The translations under genes were made by a program, and so were the position numbers. 29,989 nt of DNA from an uncultured Oscillospiraceae bacterium (GTDB taxonomy: Bacteria > Bacillota > Clostridia > Oscillospirales > Oscillospiraceae). The number at the start of each line of letters is the position of its first letter. Within the stretch, counting starts at the first letter, position 1. The stretch lies in contig CAKTNS010000035.1 of assembly GCA_934589225.1 (NCBI GenBank), positions 1 to 29,989 on the forward strand, read 5' to 3'. Under the pieces are notes generated by a model. The model was not told the DNA's origin. It did no database searches and saw nothing but the letters and a program-made list of their open reading frames with translations. Of the stretch, positions 7,502-15,297 are shown in pieces.

Positions 7502-8694
7502 ACCTGAGATATGACCAAAACAAAGTTTACATTCTGGGATCGTGCAGAACTGCCATTGGCAAAATGGGTGGAAGTCTGAGTACAGTACCGGCGGCAACAC
7601 TTGGCGCAACTGTGATTCGAGAAGCGGTCAAACGGGCGGGGCTAGAAACTGCCGATATTGATCATGTGTATATGGGCTGTGTTATTCAGGCTGGTTTAGG
7701 TCAGAATGTTGCCCGTCAGGCCGCAATTCAGGCAGGACTTCCGTTTTCAACAACAGCGGAAACGCTGAATGTTGTTTGCGGCTCCGGATTGGACGCTGTA
7801 AACAGCGCAGCGAGAATGATTCTTGCCGGAGATGCGGATGTGGTTGTTGCCGGTGGTATGGAAAATATGTCCATGGCTCCCTATGTCCTGAAGCAGGCCC
7901 GGTTTGGCTACCGCATGGGTAATGCGCCCATGGTGGATGCAATGGTTAATGATGCTCTATGGGATGTTTTCAATGACTACCACATGGGAATCACTGCTGA
8001 AAATGTTGCACAGCAATGGAATCTGACACGGGAGGAACTGGACGCCTTTGCAGCAGAAAGTCAGCGAAAAGCTGAAAAAGCAATTCAGGAAGGCAGATTT
8101 ATAGACGAAATCGTGCCGGTTACAATCAAACAGAAAAAGCAGATGGTGCTCTTTGATACGGATGAATATCCAAGAGCCGGAACCACGGTGGAGAGCCTGG
8201 CAAAGCTTCGTCCCGCATTCCGGGCAGATGGTGTAGTAACGGCTGGCAACGCATCCGGCATCAATGACGGTGCAGCTGCGGTTGTCTTGGCCAGTGAAGA
8301 AAAAGTGCAGCAGCTGGGATTGATGCCTATGGCTCAGTGGATTGGCGGCGCAATGGGTGGTGTAGACCCTTCTGTTATGGGCATTGGCCCAGTGGAATCC
8401 ACCAGAAAGCTTTTCAAGAAGCTGGGACTTACCATTGACGATATTGACCTGATTGAGGGAAACGAGGCATTTGCCGCCCAGTCCATTGCCGTGGCAAGAG
8501 AACTGAAATTTCCAGATGAAAAGCTGAATGTGAATGGCGGTGCCATTGCGCTGGGCCACCCAGTGGGTGCTTCCGGGTGCAGGATTCTGGTGACTCTGCT
8601 CCATGAGATGCAGAAAAGAGGTGCAAATACTGGACTTGCAACACTCTGTGTTGGTGGCGGTATGGGCTGTTCTACGATTGTAAGGAGGGTTTAA
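7498..8694 (+). CDS. Thiolase (acetyl-CoA C-acetyltransferase type)
   Basis: A 398-residue protein of normal biosynthetic-thiolase length. The nucleophile is C94 in LNVVCGSGLDAV, the catalytic His is H354 in AIALGHPVGASG, and the second Cys is C384 in LCVGGGMGC; NEAFA is also present. All residues needed to condense two acetyl-CoA into acetoacetyl-CoA are in place. The ATG has AGGAGG 7 bases upstream inside the tail of the preceding gene and overlaps its stop. The reductase follows after three bases. Thiolases normally sit in butyrate, PHB or fatty-acid pathways; no crotonase, butyryl-CoA dehydrogenase or Etf genes occur here. The context instead suggests supply of a CoA thioester for sugar acylation (inference). 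Base composition is intermediate between the GC-rich core and the AT-rich downstream genes. Confidence 0.95.
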   Translation: MNLRYDQNKVYILGSCRTAIGKMGGSLSTVPAATLGATVIREAVKRAGLETADIDHVYMGCVIQAGLGQNVARQAAIQAGLPFSTTAETLNVVCGSGLDAVNSAARMILAGDADVVVAGGMENMSMAPYVLKQARFGYRMGNAPMVDAMVNDALWDVFNDYHMGITAENVAQQWNLTREELDAFAAESQRKAEKAIQEGRFIDEIVPVTIKQKKQMVLFDTDEYPRAGTTVESLAKLRPAFRADGVVTAGNASGINDGAAAVVLASEEKVQQLGLMPMAQWIGGAMGGVDPSVMGIGPVESTRKLFKKLGLTIDDIDLIEGNEAFAAQSIAVARELKFPDEKLNVNGGAIALGHPVGASGCRILVTLLHEMQKRGANTGLATLCVGGGMGCSTIVRRV

Positions 8695-8697
8695 CAA

Positions 8698-9534
8698 ATG
8701 AACATCGGCGTTGTTGGCACCGGTACATTGGGCCCTTCTATTGCGCAGGTCTTTGCTCAGTGTGACCAAGTTGAAATGGTGTATCTGTGCAAAGGCAGAG
8801 AATCTTCCGAGAGAAACGGTAAGGACGCAATCGAAAAGGGGCTGCAAAGGCAAATTGTGAAGGGAAAGATGTCTCCGGAACAGGCCGCTTATATTCTGGA
8901 GAAGATTACAGTCGGCCCGAAAGCAATCCTGAAAAATGTTGACTTAGTTGTGGAAGCGGTATCTGAAAGCCTGGATATTAAGAAGGCTGTATTTGCGGAG
9001 CTGGACAGCATTTGTAAACCTGATTGTGTTTTTGCAACCAATACTTCTTCCCTTCCTATTAAATCTGTCGGGGAAGGAATGTCGCGGCCCATGGTTGGTA
9101 TGCACTTCTTCAATCCTGCACAGGTAATGAAGCTGGTAGAGGTTATTGCCACAGACAAAACGCCTCAGTCCATGGTGAATTGGTTGATGGATGTGGCAAA
9201 AATGATTGGAAAGACGCCGGTAGAAGTACGGGAAGCCCCCGGATTTGTGGTGAACCGAATCTTGATTCCAATGATCAATGAGGCAATCGGTATTTATGCC
9301 GAAGGTGTTGCTTCTGTGGAGGACATCGACACTGCCATGAAGCTGGGAGCCAATCACCCAATGGGGCCATTGGCACTGGGAGATTTGATCGGTTTGGATG
9401 TTGTGCTTGCCATTATGGAAGTGATGCTGAAGGAGACCGGAGATGTGAAATACCGCCCGGAAGCACTTCTCAAGCGCATGGTTCGGGAGGGCAAACTAGG
9501 CCGAAAAAGCGGAGTAGGATTCTATAAGTATTGA
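8698..9534 (+). CDS. 3-hydroxybutyryl-CoA dehydrogenase family protein
   Basis: A 278-residue, single-function 3-hydroxyacyl-CoA dehydrogenase, close to clostridial Hbd in length. The NAD(P)-binding GTGTLG is at 7-12. The Ser-His-Glu-Asn catalytic set is visible: S117 (ATNTSSLP), H136 (GMHFFNPAQVMKLVEV), E148 and N186 (APGFVVNRIL). The C-terminal signature HPMGPLALGDLIGLD and the closing GRKSGVGFYKY are typical. It would reduce acetoacetyl-CoA from the adjacent thiolase to 3-hydroxybutyryl-CoA. AAGGAGG within the end of the thiolase gene lies 8 bases before the ATG. No enoyl-CoA hydratase follows, so the hydroxyacyl product may be the endpoint, handed to one of the flanking acyltransferases (inference). 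Confidence 0.95.
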   Translation: MNIGVVGTGTLGPSIAQVFAQCDQVEMVYLCKGRESSERNGKDAIEKGLQRQIVKGKMSPEQAAYILEKITVGPKAILKNVDLVVEAVSESLDIKKAVFAELDSICKPDCVFATNTSSLPIKSVGEGMSRPMVGMHFFNPAQVMKLVEVIATDKTPQSMVNWLMDVAKMIGKTPVEVREAPGFVVNRILIPMINEAIGIYAEGVASVEDIDTAMKLGANHPMGPLALGDLIGLDVVLAIMEVMLKETGDVKYRPEALLKRMVREGKLGRKSGVGFYKY

Positions 9535-9542
9535 GGTTTTCT

Positions 9543-10175
9543 ATGAAGGATTTGTACATAATTGGTGCCGGCGGATTTGGCCGTGAGGTTGCTTGGCTTG
9601 TTGAACGAATCAACAGTGTGGCTCCCACCTGGAATTTGAAGGGATTTATTGATGACAAAGATTCCCTGTGGGGTACCATGGAAGGCGGATATCCGGTCCT
9701 TGGCGGAGCGGAATATCTCATTCAGCAAGGCGAAGTTTACGCTGTATGTGCGGTTGGCGCATCCGCAACCAGGAAAAAAGTTGTTGAGAAGTTTACTGGC
9801 AGCCAAATAAAGTTTGCAACATTGATAGACCCCTCTGTGCTGATTTCCAATCGAGTACAAGTCGGTGGAGGAACGATTATCTGTGCGGGGACGATTGTGA
9901 CTGTGGATATTCAGATTGGAAACCATGTCATCATCAATCTGGACTGCACCATTGGTCATGATGACCGAATTCGGGATTTTGTTACGCTATATCCGAGCGT
10001 AAATGTGTCCGGAAATGTGGTTCTCGGAGAATGCACGGAGCTTGGAACCGGAATGCAAATTATCCAAGGAAAAACGGTTGCGGCAAACACAATCATTGGA
10101 GCAGGCTCCGTGGTCGTCCGGGATATTACGGAAAGCGGAACCTATGTGGGATGTCCGGCGAAGAGAATAAAGTGA
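9543..10175 (+). CDS. Second PglD-like hexapeptide acyltransferase
   Basis: A 210-residue protein of the same family as the gene at 6815 but clearly diverged. The N-terminal YIIGAGGFGREVAWLVE segment is followed by left-handed beta-helix repeats (VQVGGGTIICAG, IQIGNHVIIN, VVLGECTELGTGMQI). The catalytic-type His is H139 in IGHDD. It ends with the usual CPAKRIK and has no extra tail. The ATG at 9543 was preferred to TTG at 9531 because GAGG at 9533 is well placed for it. It starts 8 bases after the dehydrogenase stop. Together the two acyltransferases bracket the CoA-thioester genes; one may use acetyl-CoA and the other 3-hydroxybutyryl-CoA, but which is which cannot be decided here. Confidence 0.9.
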   Translation: MKDLYIIGAGGFGREVAWLVERINSVAPTWNLKGFIDDKDSLWGTMEGGYPVLGGAEYLIQQGEVYAVCAVGASATRKKVVEKFTGSQIKFATLIDPSVLISNRVQVGGGTIICAGTIVTVDIQIGNHVIINLDCTIGHDDRIRDFVTLYPSVNVSGNVVLGECTELGTGMQIIQGKTVAANTIIGAGSVVVRDITESGTYVGCPAKRIK

Positions 10176-10188
10176 GGCTGCATTGCTT

Positions 10189-10830
10189 ATGAACCATAAA
10201 CCCTATGGCCCCTATGAAAAATACTTTAAGCGTCCCTTGGATATCCTGTGTGGGCTGGCGGCAGTGATCGTGTTTAGCTGGTTGTACATCATTCTGATGA
10301 TTTTGGGGGCCATTTTCATGGGCGGCAATCCCTTCTTTACCCAGGAGCGGCCTGGCAAGGATGAGAGAGTTTTCAGGCTCATCAAGTTCCGTACCATGGA
10401 TAACCGAAAGGATAAAAACGGTGACCTGCTGCCGGATGAAGTGCGGCTGAACAAGTACGGACGCTTCCTTCGGAAGACTTCCCTGGACGAGCTGCCGGAG
10501 GCCTTCAATATCATCAAAGGCGATATGTCCGTCATCGGCCCCCGGCCGTTGCTGGTGAAGTATCTGCCCAGATACAGCCCCCAGCAGCACCGCCGCCATG
10601 AGGTCCGCCCCGGTTTGTCCGGTTATGCCCAGGTCCATGGGCGCAATGCGGTAAGTTGGCCGGAAAAGTTCAAAATGGACGTGGAATATGTAGACCACAT
10701 CACCTTTCTGGGGGACTTGAAAATCATCTGGGATAGCGTGATGGTGGCATTTGTGAAGAGAGACGGCATTTCCTCGGCGACTTCGGAAACCATGGAGGAG
10801 TTTATGGGGAATGAAGTATCCGTGGAGTAA
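10189..10830 (+). CDS. PglC-like initiating phosphoglycosyl transferase
   Basis: A 213-residue monotopic membrane enzyme of the bacterial sugar transferase family. A hydrophobic re-entrant segment (about 20-45) follows the KRPLDIL motif. Next come FTQERPGKDERVFRLIKFRTM, the catalytic Asp-Glu dyad D100-E101 (SLDELPEAFNIIKGDMS), IGPRPLL and RPGLSGYAQVHGRN. Enzymes of this minimal length transfer a sugar-1-phosphate, often diacetylbacillosamine-phosphate, from UDP to undecaprenyl phosphate. That fits the dehydratase-aminotransferase-acyltransferase genes before it and marks the start of lipid-linked unit assembly. The ATG at 10189 follows GAGG; the TTG at 10183 is in frame but less likely. The composition returns to GC-rich here. 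Confidence 0.93.
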   Translation: MNHKPYGPYEKYFKRPLDILCGLAAVIVFSWLYIILMILGAIFMGGNPFFTQERPGKDERVFRLIKFRTMDNRKDKNGDLLPDEVRLNKYGRFLRKTSLDELPEAFNIIKGDMSVIGPRPLLVKYLPRYSPQQHRRHEVRPGLSGYAQVHGRNAVSWPEKFKMDVEYVDHITFLGDLKIIWDSVMVAFVKRDGISSATSETMEEFMGNEVSVE

Positions 10831-10843
10831 GGAGAAAAGAAAC

Positions 10844-11941
10844 GTGCGTGTCATGATATTGGCCAACAATGACGTTGGGCTCTATAAATTCCGGAAGGAA
10901 CTGGTGGCAGAGCTTCTAAAGGAAAACGAGGTTTTTATCTGCCTGCCGGAGGGCGACTTTGTCAACAGACTGGTTGAAATGGGGGCAAAATTCCTTCCAT
11001 GTGCGCTCTTGGACCGTCACGGAACAAACCCTGTGAAGGAATTGAAGCTGCTTTCCTGGTATCGGGAAACATTAAAAGCTTATCATCCCGACATCGTGTT
11101 TACTTATACCATTAAGCCCAATGTCTACGGCGGTGCGGCCTGTGCGGGGCTGGGCATTCCCTATGTTGCGAATATTACCGGCCTGGGTACCGCTGTAGAA
11201 AATGGCGGTGTGATGCAGAAAATCACACTGGCGTTGTATCGCCGCGGACTGCGGAAGGCCCAGAAGGTGTTTTTCCAGAATGCGGAAAACCGGGATTTTA
11301 TGCTGTCTCACAATGTAGTCAAAGGCCCCTACGATATGCTTCCCGGTTCCGGCGTAAACTTAGGCCAGTACCGGGTATGGGATTACCCAACCGGTGAGAC
11401 GGTGGATTTCGTTTTTATTGCCCGCGTCATGAAGGAAAAGGGCATCGACCAGTATCTGGATGCCGCTAAGGCGATCCGCAAAACCCACCCAGAGACCCGG
11501 TTCCATATCTGTGGCTTCTGCGAGCAGGATTACCGGCAGGAGTTGGAGAACTTGCAAAATGAAGATGTGATCATTTACCACGGTTTGGTGGACGACATGA
11601 CGGAGATTTACAAAATGGCCGCCTGTACCGTTCATCCCACCTATTACCCCGAAGGCTTGAGCAATGTCCTCCTGGAAAGCGCCGCCTCTGGCCGTCCCAT
11701 CATCACCACCAACCGGGCAGGTTGCCGGGAAGTTGTAGACGACGGCGTGAACGGGTTTGTGGTGCGGGAGAGGGACAGCGGGGATTTGATTGAAAAGATC
11801 GAATCGTTTCTAGGAAAAAATTATAGAGAACGTAAGCAAATGGGACTTCAAGGCCGGGAAAAGGTTGAAAGAGAGTTTAATCGGCAGATTGTAATTGATA
11901 AATATATCCAGGAAATAAGAGATGTGAGCAAGACCAATTAA
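10844..11941 (+). CDS. Glycosyltransferase family 4
   Basis: A 365-residue GT-B enzyme. The N-terminal domain begins VRVMILANNDVGLYKFRKEL and contains FTYTIKPNVYGG. The C-terminal nucleotide-sugar domain has VFIARVMKEKGIDQYLDA and the E-x7-E signature PEGLSNVLLESAASG. It probably adds the second sugar to the undecaprenyl-linked first sugar at the cytoplasmic membrane face. The start is set at GTG 10844, because TAAGGAG lies 9 bases upstream. The in-frame ATG at 10811 overlaps the previous gene and has no good ribosome site. The gene is the last GC-rich member of the operon; composition falls sharply after its stop. Confidence 0.88.
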   Translation: MRVMILANNDVGLYKFRKELVAELLKENEVFICLPEGDFVNRLVEMGAKFLPCALLDRHGTNPVKELKLLSWYRETLKAYHPDIVFTYTIKPNVYGGAACAGLGIPYVANITGLGTAVENGGVMQKITLALYRRGLRKAQKVFFQNAENRDFMLSHNVVKGPYDMLPGSGVNLGQYRVWDYPTGETVDFVFIARVMKEKGIDQYLDAAKAIRKTHPETRFHICGFCEQDYRQELENLQNEDVIIYHGLVDDMTEIYKMAACTVHPTYYPEGLSNVLLESAASGRPIITTNRAGCREVVDDGVNGFVVRERDSGDLIEKIESFLGKNYRERKQMGLQGREKVEREFNRQIVIDKYIQEIRDVSKTN

Positions 11942-12019
11942 GAGCAAAATATGATGCGAGATTTCAGATATCTAACAGATTTGGTGACTAATTGGTATTA
12001 AGTGGGAGAATACAGAAAG

Positions 12020-13018
12020 ATGAACCGTATTAAATTGATAGTGTGCTATTATGGAAAATTTCCTCAGTGGATGAATATTTGGTTAAAGTCCTGTGAATTC
12101 AATTCGAATATTGATTTTATGATTGTCACAGATAATCAGATAGAAAATTTACCCTCAAATGTTAGTATCTTGAATATAGGGTTTGAAGAATTGAGAAACC
12201 GGTTTTCGAACGTTTTAGGATTTTCTGCTTCATTGAAAAATCCATACAAGTTATGCGACTATAAGCCAATATACGGTAAGGTGTTTCAACAAGAGCTAAA
12301 GGGATATGAATTTTGGGGTCACTGCGATATTGATTTGGTATGGGGCCGAATAAATAATTTTATTACAAAAGATATCTTAGATTACTTTGACTTGATTGGA
12401 AAATACGGTCACTTGATGATTTATAGAAATAACAGGCAAATGAATGAGCTGTATATGCAGCCAGGGGGAACATTTTCATATAAAACAGTATTTAAAAATG
12501 AGGATAATTATAGTTTCGATGAAATGTCCGGAATGGACCTGATTGCGTACGGCAACCGGATTAAGCAATATAAAGATTTAAAAATCGCCAATGTTTCACC
12601 ATCCTACAGAAGATTTAAAATACCAGGGACAGCCGGAGAAAAAGAATTTTTTGTTTGGAATGATGGGAAAATATTGAGAGTGAGCGGTAATGACAGGGTT
12701 GAGCTTGAAGAGTTTGCGTATTTGCATTTTTCTGGAAAAAAACCACAAAATAATGTGGGCAAGGACTTTATTGAAGCATCCAACATATATCTTTCAGCCG
12801 ACTCATTGGAGAATAGAAACAAGATAGAGTTTTCCCTTGAAGAAATTGAAGATAAGAGTTCGTTTATTGACGAAGAAACAGACCAAAGGGACAAAGCTGA
12901 GATTCAGAAAAAGAAAATAGTTAAGGTGTTGAAAAAGACACTAAAACAGAAACGAATCTGGCTGAGGGTGCACAAAGGCGTTTCTAAATTCAATAGAATT
13001 GAGAGGGAAACAGAATGA
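12020..13018 (+). CDS. DUF6625-type putative glycosyltransferase
   Basis: A 332-residue protein. The N-terminal KLIVCYYGKFPQWMNIWLKS, the KLCDYKPIYGKVFQ segment and the CDIDLVWG block (D103-x-D105) match the DUF6625 family found in Firmicute polysaccharide clusters. The DxD-like motif and layout suggest a GT-A sugar transferase, but the activity is not established from sequence. The C-terminal 60 residues are highly charged and lysine-rich. ATG 12020 was chosen, with GGGAG about 11 bases upstream; the GTG at 12002 is also in frame. The 78 bases before it hold no recognisable feature. It begins the AT-rich part of the operon and overlaps the next gene by ATGA. Confidence 0.72.
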   Translation: MNRIKLIVCYYGKFPQWMNIWLKSCEFNSNIDFMIVTDNQIENLPSNVSILNIGFEELRNRFSNVLGFSASLKNPYKLCDYKPIYGKVFQQELKGYEFWGHCDIDLVWGRINNFITKDILDYFDLIGKYGHLMIYRNNRQMNELYMQPGGTFSYKTVFKNEDNYSFDEMSGMDLIAYGNRIKQYKDLKIANVSPSYRRFKIPGTAGEKEFFVWNDGKILRVSGNDRVELEEFAYLHFSGKKPQNNVGKDFIEASNIYLSADSLENRNKIEFSLEEIEDKSSFIDEETDQRDKAEIQKKKIVKVLKKTLKQKRIWLRVHKGVSKFNRIERETE

Positions 13019-14154
13019 ACGTGATTTTTACTGTAGCTACATATTATCCCAAAACGGATGGTGTACAGCTGGTAACGCAGTATCAGGCAGAGGGACTAGC
13101 CCAAAAAGGGCATAAAGTGACCGTTATCACATCCAAGATTGATGGAAGTCCCGACCATGAAGTGCATAATGGAGTCGAAATTCTCCGGGTGGATGCATAT
13201 AATTTTTATTATTGGCATCGGGGAAATAAAAAGGAATATCAGAGTATTGTCCTTGAGCAAACGAAAAATGCGGATGCGTTGGTTGCTGTTTGCTTACAGT
13301 CATTTTCAGCAGATTGGTTACTGGATATTTTGCCGGAAATACCGTGCAAAAAAGTTCTTTACCTTCATGGAATGCCGGATTTTAAAATCCATTTATCTGA
13401 CTGCAGAGAAGTAAAGAAGTTTGCAAAAACTGCATTCAGAAACATTAGATGGAAATATTTTTATACAGTACATCTGAAGCAGATTAAAAATTTTGATGCA
13501 ATAACGCATCTCTTTAAAAAAGACAACAGCTATCAATTCTTTTCTGAAAAAGGATATCAGCATAATTACGTTATAGAAAATGCATGCGACGATAGTTTCT
13601 TTGAGGGGATTGATTTCGAAAATAAGAAAAAATACTTTATATATGTAGGAAACTACTGCGATAGAAAAAACCAGGAATTGGCACTTCGAGCGTTTTATGA
13701 TGCTGATTTAGAGAATTTCGGGCTTATTCTTATTGGAAGTCAGAAAAATGATTATTGCAAGAAACTACTGGCTTTGAATGACAAGTTAAGGAAAGAACAC
13801 GGAGATCATAATGTCGAAATATTGTATCAAGTACCTAGGGAAAAAATATCGGAATATACCAAAAGTGCGTATGCTTGTGTAATCTCAAGTAACTATGAAT
13901 ATTACCCGATTACAATCGTAGAGTCACTTGCAGCGGGAAATCCGTTTATTTCTACAGATGTAGGTGTTGTAAAATTTTTGCCTGGTGGTGTAATTGCAAA
14001 TACGAAGCAGGAGCTTTCCTATTGGATGGACTTTTTGGGACGGAATCCAGAATATACTGTTGAGCTGGGAAAAGCGGGGAGAAATTACGCTCTGGAGAAT
14101 TTGAGAGTTGAAACGAAAGTGCGTGCACTAGAAGAAATATTACAAGGAGAATGA
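13015..14154 (+). CDS. Glycosyltransferase family 4
   Basis: A 379-residue GT-B glycosyltransferase. The N-terminal domain starts VIFTVATYYPKTDGVQLVT and carries the usual acceptor-side layout with GLAQKGHKVTVITSK. The C-terminal domain has KYFIYVGNYCDRKNQELALRA and a donor-binding region EYYPITIVESLAAGNPFIST, with the two glutamates of the E-x7-E type. The ATG overlaps the upstream stop (ATGA). It is AT-rich and uses A/T-ending codons, unlike the genes before 11.9 kb. Expected to add one sugar of the repeat unit on the cytoplasmic side; donor and acceptor unknown. Confidence 0.88.
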   Translation: MNVIFTVATYYPKTDGVQLVTQYQAEGLAQKGHKVTVITSKIDGSPDHEVHNGVEILRVDAYNFYYWHRGNKKEYQSIVLEQTKNADALVAVCLQSFSADWLLDILPEIPCKKVLYLHGMPDFKIHLSDCREVKKFAKTAFRNIRWKYFYTVHLKQIKNFDAITHLFKKDNSYQFFSEKGYQHNYVIENACDDSFFEGIDFENKKKYFIYVGNYCDRKNQELALRAFYDADLENFGLILIGSQKNDYCKKLLALNDKLRKEHGDHNVEILYQVPREKISEYTKSAYACVISSNYEYYPITIVESLAAGNPFISTDVGVVKFLPGGVIANTKQELSYWMDFLGRNPEYTVELGKAGRNYALENLRVETKVRALEEILQGE

Positions 14155-14156
14155 GA

Positions 14157-15281
14157 ATGGTAAAGGTTTTGACGATCCTTTCAGGGCTGGATGGCGGCGG
14201 TGTGGAAAATATCTTACTTAATTATTATCAATATATGGATCGGGAGAAGGTTCATATTGATTTTGTTGTTCATAGTCAGCATATAGGAAAAATAGAAAAT
14301 AAGTTTGAGGAATTAGGCTCTAAGATTTATAGGGTAACGCCAAAAACAATAAGCTTACGAAAAAACATTATCGAAATTTACCGTATTATTAATGCAAATA
14401 AATATGATGTTGTTCATAGCAGAATGAATGTCAAAGGGATGACTCATTTGATTACTGCTTGGTTTTGTGGAGTAAAGGTACGCATGATTCATAATCATAT
14501 GGCTTATGTACCCCAACAGGGGATGATGAAATACTTGACCCCACCAGCGAAAGTAATTTGTAAACTGTTTGCTACGCATTGGCTGGCGTGCAGTGACGCA
14601 GCGGCGATTGATATGTTTGGCGAAAAGGCATACAAGCAAGGAAAAGTAATTGTTATTAATAATGCAATTGATGCGGAAAAGTATGACTATAATCCGGAGT
14701 TAAGGAAGAGTGTGCGGGATGAATTTGATCTGAATGATAAATTTGTGATTGGAATGGTTGGAAGATTTCATGAACAAAAAAATCATAAGTTTATGATGAA
14801 GATACTAAGGCAAGTTGTTAATAAAAATCAGAATGCCAGATTGCTGCTTGTTGGAGGCGGAGAACTGGATAAAGACGTTCGCCAATGGGTGAGTGAGAAT
14901 AATTTGGATGAATTCGTTATATTTACCGGAGTAAGAACAGATGTTCCCAGACTGCTGCAAGGAATGGATGTTTTTGTTTTGCCATCGCTCTACGAAGGGT
15001 TTGGAAATGTTTTTGTAGAGGCTCAGGCAGCGGGGTTAAAAACGATTGCCAGCTTAGAGGGTGTTCCTCAATCCACAAAATTGACTGATTTGATTGAATA
15101 TGTGTCTTTAAAGAAAACGCCGGAAGAATGGGCTGACATTATTTTAAAATATCAAAATGGGTACCAACGAGTATCTCAAATTGAAAAGATAAGAGAGGCA
15201 GGATTTGATGTGAGGCAACAGGCCATTTATTTTGAAAATTTGTATATCAACGTGTGCCGAAAAAAAGCTTTAGAGTATTAA
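14157..15281 (+). CDS. Glycosyltransferase family 4 (EpsF-like)
   Basis: A 374-residue GT-B enzyme. It has the family opening VLTILSGLDGGGVENILLNYYQ, the YDVVHSRMN segment, and the donor domain VIGMVGRFHEQKNHKFMMKI through VFVLPSLYEGFGNVFVEAQAAG. This form resembles EpsF/CapM-type enzymes of Gram-positive exopolysaccharide loci. The start at ATG 14157 is favoured since AAGGAG (14144-14149) is 7 bases away; the ATG at 14151, which forms an ATGA overlap, is only one base from it. AT-rich. Specificity cannot be inferred. Confidence 0.88.
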   Translation: MVKVLTILSGLDGGGVENILLNYYQYMDREKVHIDFVVHSQHIGKIENKFEELGSKIYRVTPKTISLRKNIIEIYRIINANKYDVVHSRMNVKGMTHLITAWFCGVKVRMIHNHMAYVPQQGMMKYLTPPAKVICKLFATHWLACSDAAAIDMFGEKAYKQGKVIVINNAIDAEKYDYNPELRKSVRDEFDLNDKFVIGMVGRFHEQKNHKFMMKILRQVVNKNQNARLLLVGGGELDKDVRQWVSENNLDEFVIFTGVRTDVPRLLQGMDVFVLPSLYEGFGNVFVEAQAAGLKTIASLEGVPQSTKLTDLIEYVSLKKTPEEWADIILKYQNGYQRVSQIEKIREAGFDVRQQAIYFENLYINVCRKKALEY

Positions 15282-15297
15282 TTGCTACGAGGAACAT

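Noticed and set aside
7498..9534. Thiolase and dehydrogenase as part of a butyrate or PHB pathway
   Set aside because: No crotonase, butyryl-CoA dehydrogenase, Etf, PhaC or CoA-transferase genes accompany them; both neighbours are sugar acyltransferases.
10811..10843. ATG 10811 as start of the first GT4 enzyme
   Set aside because: It overlaps the PglC gene and lacks a spaced ribosome site, while GTG 10844 has TAAGGAG at 9 bases.
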